Below, piece by piece: positions 1 through 9,334 of a DNA stretch of 50,073 nucleotides (its first letter is position 1; each line of letters opens with the position of its first letter). Below the pieces are notes generated by a model. It searched no databases. It saw nothing but the letters and a program-made list of their open reading frames with translations, and was not told where the DNA came from. The DNA comes from Candidatus Bathyarchaeota archaeon. Its GTDB lineage: Archaea; Thermoproteota; Bathyarchaeia; TCS64. Location of the stretch: assembly GCA_030739585.1 (NCBI GenBank), contig JASLYX010000009.1, positions 1-50,073 on the forward strand. The letters are read 5' to 3'. Made by a program: the position numbers and the translations under genes.

Positions 1-1
1 T

Positions 2-1558
2 ACTGATTATCTTCAGAATTCAGCAAGGGGTAGTCTGATCCTTATGATTGGGCAAATCTCGTCAACGATTATAACGGCATTGGCAATGATCCTTATCGTT
101 AGAGTTCTAGGAGCAACCAATTACGGGCAATTCACGATCGCAATGATTCCAATTAATATCGCAGGGATATTCCTAGATCTCGGAGTAAATAGTGCGCTAA
201 TAAAATATATAGCTCAATATCGTTCAGAAGGAAGAACTAATGAGGCAGTAATATTTCTTAAAGCGGGTCTTACTATTGATGTGCTTGTAGGTTTTTTTCT
301 AACCATACTGGTCTTCCTATTATCTGGTTTTCTAGCCACACAAGTATTCCACCAACCCGAAATCCGTGTGCTGATTCAAGTATCCTCCTTGAACCTTGTT
401 GCCATGTCCTTGCTCAATACGGCTAAATCAATTTTCATTGGATACGAAAGAATGAAACTAGTGAGTCTTCTTGTTATAATACAATCCATAATAAAGAGCA
501 TATTTGCGCCATTACTAGTATTTTTTGGATTTGGGGTCATAGGAGCTGCCGCAGGACATACTACTTCAATTTTAGTAGCAGGGCTTGTTGGAATCGGTAT
601 AATACTGTTTACATATGTGAAGCAGAAAAAAGAAGTCGAAAAGACTACCTACATTATGGAAGCATCAAAAAAATTACTTTCATATGGGGTACCTCTTTTC
701 CTTTCAATACTTCTAAACGGTGTAATATTACAGATCTACAACTTCCTGATGGCATTGAATGTAACTCCTTCTGATGTAGGAAATTATCAGGCTGCAACGA
801 ATTTCCCGATGATTATAGCTTTCTTCACAATACCGATTTCTACTGTTTTATTTCCTCTATTCTCAAAAATACCTAAAAATGACAATGGTCAATTGGAGAA
901 AGTATATAAGAACGCTGTAAAGTACTCTGCACTAATTACTATTCCCATTACTTCTGTTCTTATCCTTTTGTCCGACCCAATCGTGCATATCGTCTTTGGC
1001 AATGATTATAGGTATACACCCTACTACCTTAGGCTTGTCTGCATTCCGTTTCTGCTGATAGGGCTCGGCTACCAGATAAACGGTGGGCTTCTCAACGGCC
1101 AAGGGAAAACGAGGCCACAATTCATCAGCAGCGTGCTGGTTTTCATCATCGGGCTACCTCTAAGCCTTTACCTTATTCCCCTGATGGGCGTCACTGGACT
1201 CCTGATAACCATGAATATCGCCACCCTTACAGGAGTCCTCTATATCCTGTTCTGGATAAGCCGGAACTTTGATTTCTTATTAGACTGGAAATCTTCGGGT
1301 AAGATCTATCTCTCCTCAGCCATTGCCTTTGCTCCAATCAACCTTATCCTACCAACATTATATCTTAAAGACTGGCCTCAACTATTCCTAGGCGGAACAG
1401 CCTACGCGGTGATATACCTAATAATGATTATGCTATTCAAAACGCTAACAATATCTGACGTAACAAATCTACGACGAATCCTTTCATCCACTGGACCTCT
1501 CCAGCCATTCTTCAATCTGTTCCTAACAATTATCGAGAAAACTCAAGCAAGAACGTAA
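2..1558 (+). CDS. Polysaccharide/lipid-linked oligosaccharide flippase (Wzx/MATE-like), 5' partial
   Basis: Multi-pass membrane protein of the polysaccharide-biosynthesis flippase family (MOP superfamily), which moves lipid-linked sugars across the cytoplasmic membrane. The reading frame is open to the left edge: codons before the first ATG at 44 encode residues such as ARGSLIL, which match the usual N-terminal region of this family just before the first membrane helix. The true start therefore lies outside the window. About 12-14 hydrophobic segments are visible, with the family-typical RVLGATNYGQF stretch after helix 1. Base composition shifts inside the gene: roughly the first 1,000 bases are about one-third GC, while around 1,020-1,200 GC rises to 50-60%. 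The exact substrate cannot be read from sequence. Confidence 0.85.
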   Translation, partial: TDYLQNSARGSLILMIGQISSTIITALAMILIVRVLGATNYGQFTIAMIPINIAGIFLDLGVNSALIKYIAQYRSEGRTNEAVIFLKAGLTIDVLVGFFLTILVFLLSGFLATQVFHQPEIRVLIQVSSLNLVAMSLLNTAKSIFIGYERMKLVSLLVIIQSIIKSIFAPLLVFFGFGVIGAAAGHTTSILVAGLVGIGIILFTYVKQKKEVEKTTYIMEASKKLLSYGVPLFLSILLNGVILQIYNFLMALNVTPSDVGNYQAATNFPMIIAFFTIPISTVLFPLFSKIPKNDNGQLEKVYKNAVKYSALITIPITSVLILLSDPIVHIVFGNDYRYTPYYLRLVCIPFLLIGLGYQINGGLLNGQGKTRPQFISSVLVFIIGLPLSLYLIPLMGVTGLLITMNIATLTGVLYILFWISRNFDFLLDWKSSGKIYLSSAIAFAPINLILPTLYLKDWPQLFLGGTAYAVIYLIMIMLFKTLTISDVTNLRRILSSTGPLQPFFNLFLTIIEKTQART

Positions 1559-1679
1559 GACTCTGTCTGAGTTGAATATTATGATAAAAATACTGATTTC
1601 TGTCAATCAACGTTGGGTTATCGCAAATTATTAGGGCTCGCGCGCGAAGGCAGAGTCTCAGCTCCTAAGGATAGCCAGG

Positions 1680-1702
1680 AGGGGTATTCTATAACCCCCT
1701 AC
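1680..1702. repeat. Small imperfect hairpin between flippase and VTT gene
   Basis: A G-rich arm (aggggt) and a C-rich arm (accccct) flank a short A/T loop in the 211-base spacer. It could be a terminator for the flippase gene or an RNA structure upstream of the next gene. No T-run follows it, so the role is uncertain. Confidence 0.3.
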
Positions 1703-1769
1703 TCCACCAATAACCTGAAATCTCGCCTCTGATATAACGAGGTAAAAAACATCCTTTCGAGGAGAGAAG

Positions 1770-2423
1770 ATGAAGCCAAAAGCTATAATAAGTCTGACGG
1801 CGGTCGCCTTTGTCGCGATCCTCTCAGGGGTCTTGCTCTGGCGTTGGACTGTGAATCCTGAGACCCTGGGCCATTTCGGTCTCGGTGGAATATTCATCGC
1901 CTCAATGATGAGCCATCTCACGGTGGTGGCACGAGATATGTTTATCCCCATGTTCCTCCCTCTCGCCTCAATTTACAATCCGATCGTCCTCGGCGCCAGC
2001 GCCGGAATCGGGGCAGCCATTGGGGAGATCAGTACATATTTCCTGGGCTGGGGAGTCGCTGAAAGCTTCGAGGAGAATCTCGAGGACGACAGCCGGTTGA
2101 GCAAATGGATCAAAAAGTACGGCCTCTGGGCGGTCCTCCTGGTGGCGGTGACTCCACTGCCTGACACCCCTATTGTGCTCCTTGCAGGGTCGAGAAAGCT
2201 TCCATTCGCGAAGCTCTTTATAGTAGAGTGTATCGGGAAGACGACCTTGTATACCCTGGGGGCCGTGATTGGAGGCATCGTGTTCACAAGTCTCACTGGT
2301 TCTGTAGGAGGCATGACGGCCTCATTTGTCATGGTAGGGGGATCCCTCATTTTCTCTATCCTGGTGACCTGGAAAAAGAGCAGAGACCTCATCTTTGGCT
2401 GGTTTGAGAGGCTCTTCCTCTAG
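1770..2423 (+). CDS. VTT-domain (DedA/SNARE-associated-like) membrane protein
   Basis: A 217-residue integral membrane protein with about five hydrophobic segments. The central region, with the GASAGIGAAIGEISTYFLGW stretch, a conserved acidic/glycine pattern and a later TPLPDTPIVLLAG stretch, resembles the VTT (DedA/YqaA-like) fold, in which re-entrant helices carry conserved Gly, Pro and acidic residues. Family members are linked to lipid scrambling or small-solute transport; the substrate here is unknown. A purine-rich stretch (cgaggagag) lies just before the ATG. The gene converges on polX and the two coding regions overlap by four bases. Confidence 0.65.
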   Translation: MKPKAIISLTAVAFVAILSGVLLWRWTVNPETLGHFGLGGIFIASMMSHLTVVARDMFIPMFLPLASIYNPIVLGASAGIGAAIGEISTYFLGWGVAESFEENLEDDSRLSKWIKKYGLWAVLLVAVTPLPDTPIVLLAGSRKLPFAKLFIVECIGKTTLYTLGAVIGGIVFTSLTGSVGGMTASFVMVGGSLIFSILVTWKKSRDLIFGWFERLFL

Positions 2424-4138
2424 TTTCCTGATAAAAGTGGCTCAAGTTCTTCCAGAGAGTAGCTATTCGCCACGTTCTCCTTCTCAAGCCATCCCCTCCG
2501 GGCCACGGATACTCCAAAAGACATAAACTCCATTTGGCTAGGCGAATGGCTGTCGGTTCCAATGACCATTTTTACGCCCTGTTCCTTCGCCGCCTTGCAG
2601 TTGACGTCATTGAGGTCTAGCCTCTCGGGGTATGAGTTGACCTCCATCATAACCCCTTGCTCTGCTGCAGCCTCGAAGACCCTCCCAAGGTTCACATCAT
2701 AGGAGCGACGCTTCTGAATGAGCCTCCCCGTTGGGTGACCGATACAGTCAACGTTCTCATTGTGGATCGCCTTGAGGATCCTTTTTGTCATCGTATCGGC
2801 GTCCTGACGGAAAGCACTATGGACGCTCCCCACCACAAAGTCCAGGTCCCTAAGGAGGGAGTTTGGAAGGTCCATACGCCCGTCTGGGAGAATATCGCAC
2901 TCTGTCCCTTTTAGGATGGTGAAACCATCTAGATCCTCGTTGATTCGGTCAATCTGTTTCATCTGCTCCCTGAGCTGGTCCTCATTGAGACCGTTCGCGA
3001 TGGAGAGGCTCTTGGTGTGGTCGCAGATGGCCATGAACTCGAGCCCCAGGCTCAGTGCCTTTTCTGCCATGGCCTCGATGTTAGCGGCGCCATCACTCCA
3101 GGTACTGTGAATATGGAAGTCTCCTTTGATGTCGTCCATTGTGACTAAGTTGGGGAGCGTGTCCCTTACCGCTGCCTCAATCTCCCCTCGATTCTCCCGG
3201 AGCTCCGGAGGAATCCAATCCATCTCCAGAGCTCGGTAGATCCCTTTCTCGTTATCGCCCATAACGACCTCGTCGGTCTCCCTATAGAAGAGGCCGTACT
3301 CGTTGAGCTTGTACCCCGCCCTGACGGCTATGTTACGTAGCTTAATGTTGTGATCCTTGGAGCCCGTAAAGTACTGCAGGGCAGCCCCATAAGACCTCGG
3401 GTGGACCACCCGCAGATCGACTTGAAGTGAGTCCTCCATAAAGACGGTGCTCCTCGTGGAACCGTGAGATACGACCCGCGTAACAGGTGACATTGATATA
3501 AACCTCTCGGACACTGCATTAGGCATCAATGAGGAGACGAGGATGTCGAGGTCACCCACCGTCTCCCTCCTCCGCCTTGCTGAGCCGGCAACCTCCACAG
3601 CTAGGACAGCGTTCGATTCCAACAGGTACGCCTTAATCTCCTCAATTAGGGGGACCACCGCCCCTAACAGAAACCTGCCTTGATGGCTCCTAAGCACATC
3701 AATGGCCTCCAAGATGTTGGCCTCGGTCTTCTTCCCGAATCCCTTGATCACTTGGACTTTACCCCCCTTCGCTGCTTTCTCAAGGTCTTCGATGGAGAGT
3801 GTACCCAGCGCCTTCTGGAGGAGCACCGCCTTCTTGGGGCCAATCCCCTCAAGAGCCATCATCGCCCGAATCCCAGGGGGAATGCTCGCCTCGAGCTCAT
3901 TCAGGACCGTGGAGTCCCCAGTATCAAGGAGTTCTGCTATAACAGCAGCGATGCCCTTTCCAACCCCCTGGATCGTCTGGAGTTCTCCCCGATCATAGAT
4001 CTTCCTTATGTCTTCGGTAAGGCCGGAGATCCTCTGAGAGGCGGTATTGAAGGCTTTACTCCTGAACTTGTCGTCCTTGATGATGAGGACCTCCCCGATC
4101 TGGTAGAGGACCTTGGAGACCTGGGTGTTGGCGCTCAT
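2420..4138 (-). CDS. polX: Family X DNA polymerase with PHP domain (PolX)
   Basis: A repair-type DNA polymerase/3'-5' exonuclease of 572 residues, the usual length for bacterial and archaeal PolX. Residues 1-150 carry helix-hairpin-helix elements (IQGVGKG near 57, LEGIGPKK near 97, IKGFGKK near 131) that bind DNA. The nucleotidyltransferase palm has the GDLDIL motif with Asp197 and Asp199 and a third acidic residue at Asp241, so the metal-binding triad looks complete. The C-terminal PHP domain begins near 338 with GDFHIHSTWSDG (His342, His344, Asp349) and continues with CDHT, GSVHSA, GHPTGR and GTDSH motifs, so the exonuclease metal site also looks intact. The likely role is gap filling in base-excision repair. 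It is transcribed alone and converges on the VTT gene. Confidence 0.93.
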   Translation of the reverse strand: MSANTQVSKVLYQIGEVLIIKDDKFRSKAFNTASQRISGLTEDIRKIYDRGELQTIQGVGKGIAAVIAELLDTGDSTVLNELEASIPPGIRAMMALEGIGPKKAVLLQKALGTLSIEDLEKAAKGGKVQVIKGFGKKTEANILEAIDVLRSHQGRFLLGAVVPLIEEIKAYLLESNAVLAVEVAGSARRRRETVGDLDILVSSLMPNAVSERFISMSPVTRVVSHGSTRSTVFMEDSLQVDLRVVHPRSYGAALQYFTGSKDHNIKLRNIAVRAGYKLNEYGLFYRETDEVVMGDNEKGIYRALEMDWIPPELRENRGEIEAAVRDTLPNLVTMDDIKGDFHIHSTWSDGAANIEAMAEKALSLGLEFMAICDHTKSLSIANGLNEDQLREQMKQIDRINEDLDGFTILKGTECDILPDGRMDLPNSLLRDLDFVVGSVHSAFRQDADTMTKRILKAIHNENVDCIGHPTGRLIQKRRSYDVNLGRVFEAAAEQGVMMEVNSYPERLDLNDVNCKAAKEQGVKMVIGTDSHSPSQMEFMSFGVSVARRGWLEKENVANSYSLEELEPLLSGN

Positions 4139-4353
4139 CTAGTTCAAGGGAGAGACGGGCTTAAACCACTTAAACTAATAGCAGAGAAATGAAAGGCAGT
4201 GCCGTTTCTGGTTCAAAGATAGCGGGATAATGTCAAAGGATTCGTTATTCCATCGCGCCTGAGTGTTATTCTTCCATAAAAAAAAATGCTGCATTTTCGA
4301 TTACTATATTTCCTGAAATTGATTTGTTATAGTATCAGTATGAAAAAACCAAG

Positions 4354-5229
4354 TTAGCGCGCGCTGCGGACACATAGACAGATTCCTAGAAGTATAAGCG
4401 CCCCCCCGGAAAGAGCGAGAATCGAGGGGACCTCATCGAAAAAAATATAGGCTAGGATCGTGGCCCCCACCGGCTCCCCCAGAAGGCTGATGGATACCAG
4501 GGGGGCGGAGAGCCATTTCAGGGTCCAGTTGTAGACGGTATGACCGAAAATCATGGGAACGAGAGCAATCATGAGAAACAGGAGGAGCTCTTTTTGGGGA
4601 TAAGGCCAGAGGCTAGTCCCGCCTGCTAGGCTCGCCAGGGCAAGAGTTACAGCAGAAAAGGCGTAGACAGGCGTCACATAGCTTACCAAGTTGAGGCTTT
4701 GGCGCAATCTCCTCCCAGCAAGAATGTAGAACCCCAGCATGAGTGCCCCAATCAACGCGAGAAAGTCACCTAGAAGGCTTACATCACTGACACCTGCGTC
4801 GCTAAAGGCAATAGTCGATGCGCCTAAAAACGCCAGGGTTATTCCTACCAGAGTCCCCCGCGCGATTCTCTCCTTGAGGTAAAAGTGAGATACTACCGCC
4901 ACGAAGATAGGATCAACGTGGACAAAGAGCACCGAGCTCGCCACTGAGGTTAGGCTGAGGCTCGTGATCCAGGAGCCAAAGTGGATGGCCAGGACAACAC
5001 CTACCGTAGCAAGAGACAGAAGATCCCTGAAGCTGGATGCTAACAGACGATTGAACCCCCCAGATCGGACGTAGAAGGGGAGTAGGATGAAGGTCGAGAA
5101 GACGAGGCGGTAGGTAGCAATAGCGAGGGGGGGGGCACCACTCATTCTTATGAGGATCGATGCCGTTGAGACAGATATGATGCTAGCCAGAAGAGCAACG
5201 TTAGGGGGGAAGCCAGGCTTATCCTCCAC
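4354..5229 (-). CDS. EamA/DMT-family transporter
   Basis: A 291-residue protein with about ten hydrophobic helices arranged as two EamA repeats. The repeats are recognisable from GAPPLAIATYRLVF early in the first and GHTVYNWTLKWLSAPLVSIS near the end of the second, followed by LLGEPVGATILAYIFFDEVP. Members of the drug/metabolite transporter superfamily export or import small metabolites; the substrate cannot be inferred. The last codons and the stop lie in a GCGCGCGC stretch. The gene is on the same strand as pheT and pheS but is separated from pheT by about 75 bases. Confidence 0.85.
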   Translation of the reverse strand: MEDKPGFPPNVALLASIISVSTASILIRMSGAPPLAIATYRLVFSTFILLPFYVRSGGFNRLLASSFRDLLSLATVGVVLAIHFGSWITSLSLTSVASSVLFVHVDPIFVAVVSHFYLKERIARGTLVGITLAFLGASTIAFSDAGVSDVSLLGDFLALIGALMLGFYILAGRRLRQSLNLVSYVTPVYAFSAVTLALASLAGGTSLWPYPQKELLLFLMIALVPMIFGHTVYNWTLKWLSAPLVSISLLGEPVGATILAYIFFDEVPSILALSGGALILLGICLCVRSAR

Positions 5230-5304
5230 TGCGAATCATGGATGAGTGGGCGGCGAGGATATAAAACTGCAGCCTGAGAACCCGGAGGGTAGAAGAAGAG
5301 ATTC

Positions 5305-6966
5305 TCAGGCCATGGTAAGCTTGAAAAGCTTTTCCACGTTCATCTCGAGGGCTGCTACGGGGATTTCAAGATCCCAAGCCTCGATAGATTCAGGCTTCAC
5401 TTCACCAGCCCAGCATAAAGGCTCCCCATCTACCGTAGCGATGAACCGCCTTCCCTCTATGAAGCAGTCAAGACCACCCTCCTCGATCTCGGCCTCAACA
5501 GCAAGATTCTTGAGGATGCTGTTGAGGACTGCTTTGACCTCGGAGAAGTTGGCCCGGGCATGGCAAAGCGCCAAGGCTAGCCTCTTCTCGGACCTTGCTC
5601 CGGTCGCCGTGGAGGGGTCTAGAAGGACAGCGTCGTCGACCTCATAGATATTCTGGGGGTGGGAGTGATGCTTGTTAGAGGCGAGGACCTCCATGAGTCC
5701 GGGGAGAAGACTATTCCTGATGCAAGTGTATCCCTCCATCTTTGGGTTCGAGGTCTCCACGATGGGTTCTACGGGTAGGGTCATGCGATGGAAGAGCTTC
5801 TCGGGGCTGGTCATCATGAAGGTGACAACCTCTTGGAAGCCGAAGCCGACTAGGAAGTTCCTGATCCCTCTGCTGAAGACCTCCAGTCGTTCTTCCCCAG
5901 CCTCTGTAGCGATCTCGGGGATCTCGGGGACGAACTTGTCATATCCATAGGAGATGGCAACGTCCTCGACGAGGTCCATGGGATGCATAATATCAGTTCT
6001 GTAACAGGGGTACTCCACGGTGATGGTCTCCCCTGTCTGGGCATCGTGGCCCATTCCCGCGAGGAGAACGGTAACCTCCTCCGGGGTGTACTCCATACCT
6101 AGGGTGCCGTTCACGTAATCAATATTCAGAGCCATGGTCTTAGGCCTGAGATCCGGGGTTTTAAGCACAGTTCCGTCAGGATAATGGTTCTCGACGGTGT
6201 AGACCGTGGCTCCCCGGTCTGCGAAGGTGGTAACGATAATGTTGAGGACCTCTGTGATTGCCTTGAGATCGGTGCCAGTGACGTCGACGAAGATCTCCCG
6301 GGTCGTCTCACTGAGGCGGGTGGACTCCCCGTTGATGATAGGAGGCATGCTAAGGACCATCCCATTCTTGTCTAAGATCATGGGATACTCCTCAAAGCCA
6401 TCCACTATCCATGCGTACTCCAGGCCCTTTTGCATCTCAGTGAGGATCTGGGTGAGGTCCTTCTCAAACCTCTCTCCTAGAGGCCTGAATTTGAAGCCAG
6501 GAGGTTTAGTGGTATACGTGATAGGGAACTCGACGGACTCCATATTGTGGAGGCCAATGGCGACCTTCCTGCGCCTGCGGCCGTGGGTGATGTGGAGCTT
6601 TTCCTGCATTTGGATGATGCTCCTTAGGAGAGAGTCGTTTAACTCCACGTCCTTCACCACTGCGGTGACGAACCAAGGTCGGATGCCCTCCACCTTATTT
6701 TCCACTGTGACACGGTATCCAGAGTCCGTTACAGCATATCGTTTAAGTCCTCTCTTGAGACCGGTGAATGTTGAGTAGGCCCGAGCGAGTCCCTCGAGGG
6801 AAAGGAGGTCCGGCCTGTTGGGAAATACCTCAAGGTTGAACCCTTCATCGGTCTCCCCATCCCACCCAGTTCCCATCATAGGGAGCCTATCCTTCAGCTC
6901 TACGGTAGTGACCTTCTTTCCTAGGAGCTCTTGGAGGTCTTTCATATTGACTGTTATTACAGGCAT
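5305..6966 (-). CDS. pheT: Phenylalanine--tRNA ligase beta subunit
   Basis: Archaeal/eukaryotic-type PheRS beta chain of 553 residues, shorter than the bacterial form because it lacks the tRNA-binding OB and anticodon-binding extensions. The start MPVITVNMKDLQELLGK and the VFPNRPDLLSLEGLARA stretch near residue 48 are typical. The B3/B4 editing region follows (GRRRRKVAIGLHNM; FPITYTTKPPGFKFRPL), then the B5 domain and the catalytic-like core (YPCYRTDIMHPMDLVEDVAI, FQEVVTFMMTSPEKLF). It pairs with the alpha chain as a heterotetramer that charges tRNA-Phe and edits Tyr-tRNA-Phe. The start lies six bases after the pheS stop, so the two genes form an operon. Confidence 0.96.
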   Translation of the reverse strand: MPVITVNMKDLQELLGKKVTTVELKDRLPMMGTGWDGETDEGFNLEVFPNRPDLLSLEGLARAYSTFTGLKRGLKRYAVTDSGYRVTVENKVEGIRPWFVTAVVKDVELNDSLLRSIIQMQEKLHITHGRRRRKVAIGLHNMESVEFPITYTTKPPGFKFRPLGERFEKDLTQILTEMQKGLEYAWIVDGFEEYPMILDKNGMVLSMPPIINGESTRLSETTREIFVDVTGTDLKAITEVLNIIVTTFADRGATVYTVENHYPDGTVLKTPDLRPKTMALNIDYVNGTLGMEYTPEEVTVLLAGMGHDAQTGETITVEYPCYRTDIMHPMDLVEDVAISYGYDKFVPEIPEIATEAGEERLEVFSRGIRNFLVGFGFQEVVTFMMTSPEKLFHRMTLPVEPIVETSNPKMEGYTCIRNSLLPGLMEVLASNKHHSHPQNIYEVDDAVLLDPSTATGARSEKRLALALCHARANFSEVKAVLNSILKNLAVEAEIEEGGLDCFIEGRRFIATVDGEPLCWAGEVKPESIEAWDLEIPVAALEMNVEKLFKLTMA

Positions 6967-6972
6967 CTTTTT

Positions 6973-8511
6973 TTACTCCATCCAGAGCCTGGCATTACGA
7001 AGCAGCTCCAGGTCATTGCCGTAAAGTTTCCGAATGCTGTCGATACCGTAACTTTGCATTATGAGCCTATCAAATCCGGGGCCCCAAGCGAGGACGGGAA
7101 CATCGACTCCGAGGAGGGGCTTCACTACCTCTGGGCGGAACATCCCTGCACCAAAGAGTTCCATCCATTGGCTGCGCTCCTCAATCCAGACCTCTGCTTC
7201 CATGCTCATCTCTGTGTAGGGGAAAAAGCCGGGCCTGAACCTAAACTTCTTCAGCCCAAGCCCCTCAAGGTAGGCCTTGAGGTAGCCCTGCATATTCCTG
7301 AATGTGACTCCTTCTCCAATGACTATACCGTCCGTCTGGTAGAACTCAGCGAGGTGGTTCCAGTCTATAGTCTCGTTTCTGAAGACCCTGCCAACGCTGA
7401 AGAATTTCCCGGGGAGATCGTCGGCGACGAGCTTCGCGATCTGGTTTACGCTGAGGCTTGTAGTGTGGGTTCGGAGACAGTTCCTGGTAGAGACCTCTGG
7501 GTCCCACTTATACATCCATCCCGTGGAGCCCGTGGTCCAGCCGTTCTCGTGAGTCCGCCTCACATTCTCTACTATATCACTGTTCGGGAGGCGCCCTTTA
7601 TAGGGGGTCTTTAGGTAGAACGTGTCTGCGAGATCCCTGGCTGGGTGATCTTGGGGCTGGTAGAGGGCATCAAAGTTCCAAAAGCTCAGCTCAAGGTAAT
7701 CTCCGGTCATCTCCTTGAAGCCGAGCTCAACCCAAAAGCGACGAATGTAGTCGATGATGGAGCTGATGAAATGGCGCTTCCCCGGGTATATGATAGGCAC
7801 AGGGAGGGTTACGTCATATTCTTGAAAACTGGCTCCTTTCCACGATTCGTTCTGAAGGATCTTGGGCGTAATCTGAGTGATGACACGAGTCTCTCTCATC
7901 TTTTTAAGTGTAGGTAGAAGGGTTTTCCCATATTCTGTAAGTTTAACCCATCGTTTCATGTCCTCGATGGAAACGACTAAATTCCGTCTAATCAACAAAT
8001 CTAATCTCTCACTATAAATTGCCGATGGATTTCGGGTAACTGAGTTGTTTCTAATGTTGTGCAGAATACCCTCATCAAGAGTAGGTAAACCAATGCTATT
8101 CGAACCTTCTAGAGTCAAACTAAGTTTACCATCCTTGATTGTGGCCCAACCGTTCCTTCTGACCCACACTAAGGCGATATTTAATCGTGAAAATTCCTTT
8201 TTTAATGCAGATATTTCGTTCTTACCTTTTGCTACAAGAGTGATCAGCCTCATCTCTGGCAGACCCTCATCGATATACAGTTGCCCCTCTTCCGTGAGGT
8301 CAAAGTTGCGTAAGACCTCCTCCCGAAAAGAGACGACTCCCTTTGTCTCCGCCCATGCCGACGCTTTCTCCACAGTATCTCTCGCGATCCCCGTCTCAGC
8401 GCTTAGCTCCTGGGTAGTCGCGCTTCCTCTCCCCTCTAAAGCGAGGAGGACCCTTCTCTCGTTTTCGTGAAGCCTCGCCGCCGTAACTTTAGGATTCAAA
8501 GGGCTCACCAA
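6973..8511 (-). CDS. pheS: Phenylalanine--tRNA ligase alpha subunit
   Basis: Catalytic chain of PheRS, 512 residues, archaeal type. The first 200 or so residues form winged-helix DNA/tRNA-binding-like domains (ERRVLLALEGRGSATTQELS). They are followed by the class II synthetase core with motif 2 (KFFSVGRVFRNETIDWNHLAEFYQ), the substrate-binding DHPARDLADTFYL stretch, and motif 3 near the end (LAWGPGFDRLIM). The reaction is ATP-dependent aminoacylation of tRNA-Phe. A TATA-like element about 27 bases upstream suggests leaderless transcription that carries pheT as well. No truncation or missing motif was seen. Confidence 0.96.
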   Translation of the reverse strand: MVSPLNPKVTAARLHENERRVLLALEGRGSATTQELSAETGIARDTVEKASAWAETKGVVSFREEVLRNFDLTEEGQLYIDEGLPEMRLITLVAKGKNEISALKKEFSRLNIALVWVRRNGWATIKDGKLSLTLEGSNSIGLPTLDEGILHNIRNNSVTRNPSAIYSERLDLLIRRNLVVSIEDMKRWVKLTEYGKTLLPTLKKMRETRVITQITPKILQNESWKGASFQEYDVTLPVPIIYPGKRHFISSIIDYIRRFWVELGFKEMTGDYLELSFWNFDALYQPQDHPARDLADTFYLKTPYKGRLPNSDIVENVRRTHENGWTTGSTGWMYKWDPEVSTRNCLRTHTTSLSVNQIAKLVADDLPGKFFSVGRVFRNETIDWNHLAEFYQTDGIVIGEGVTFRNMQGYLKAYLEGLGLKKFRFRPGFFPYTEMSMEAEVWIEERSQWMELFGAGMFRPEVVKPLLGVDVPVLAWGPGFDRLIMQSYGIDSIRKLYGNDLELLRNARLWME

Positions 8512-8537
8512 TCCACCAATAGAGGCTAGAGCTTATC

Positions 8538-8545
8538 TTTAAAAT
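8538..8545 (-). promoter_or_regulatory. TATA box for pheS-pheT
   Basis: The element tttaaaat (same A/T core on the minus strand) is centred about 27-30 bases upstream of the pheS start. That spacing suits an archaeal TATA box and a transcript that begins at or just before the initiation codon. Confidence 0.55.
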
Positions 8546-8601
8546 TGTAACGGAAGGTCCCTTAGAGCGAGAAAAGAATTGTAAGGGGTCCTTCGTGCTT
8601 T

Positions 8602-8623
8602 AAAGGAAATATTTGATTCCTTT
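8602..8623. repeat. Inverted repeat (7-bp arms) upstream of pheS
   Basis: Arms aaaggaa and ttccttt are separated by eight bases. The repeat lies about 60-80 bases upstream of the pheS TATA box, so it could be an operator or simply a hairpin. No known regulator site is recognised. Confidence 0.4.
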
Positions 8624-9334
8624 GCATCGTGAGGAATTTCTTGTTATTTGTGTATAAGTCCTACTGGAAATCTGAAAGTCAAAATTGCATCGCGCGATAG
8701 ACCCAGAATATTATTTTTCCACGGATTTGATCCGATTATCCTTGATGAGTATAACATTATCATGGAGAAGGTATTGCTCGGTCCCATCATGAATGACGAT
8801 TCATTTCATTCAAATCGCCATCAACATGTATAAAGATGGCCCACTGACGAGAAAAAATTGAAAAAATCGTACAACCATTTTCTACGAATCCACGCGTGGG
8901 TCTGAGATATGTTTAGTAATTTAGTTCATGTAAACTGGTATATCCCGATACTTATAAAAATATTAATGATGTATTGAAATCATGTCCACAAGTTACTCTT
9001 ACTATACACACTCAAAAAAATACGAAAAAAGCCTGATATTTCTGACTGGCACACCAATCAGCCTAGAAATCCTCTGTTTATGTAACGGGATACTATTGGG
9101 CAACAAACCCTGTGGTAAAACCTGTCATATCATATGTCAAGTAGTAAGTGATACCAAAAACCTATAAAACGGATTCAGTCAAGACTCTCCAGCCTAGGTT
9201 CTCGTAAATTAGGATCTATTAACTAATGGGCCCCCCTAATGGGGAAATATTCTCCTAGTTTCCATGTCTCAATGTATGAAAAGGGCAGGAGTTTCCACAA
9301 AAAGGATAATAGACATGCATGGAATTTTTTACTT
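8624..9334. other. Long spacer without a recognisable gene
   Basis: About 700 A/T-rich bases between the divergent pheS and SDR genes. Short open frames exist at 8648-8833 and 8982-9167 on the plus strand. Their translations have no recognisable domain and no clear ribosome-binding site, so I do not call them genes. No tRNA, CRISPR or insertion-sequence pattern was seen. Confidence 0.5.

Noticed and set aside
2657-4192. Several long plus-strand open frames opposite polX
   Set aside because: Their translations have no domain and polX on the other strand has all expected motifs; they are shadows of that gene.
8648-9167. Small plus-strand frames between pheS and the SDR gene
   Set aside because: No domain, no convincing ribosome-binding site, and composition like a spacer.
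9239-9334. N-terminal extension of the SDR from an upstream ATG
   Set aside because: The 32 added residues precede the normal SDR beginning and have no family support.
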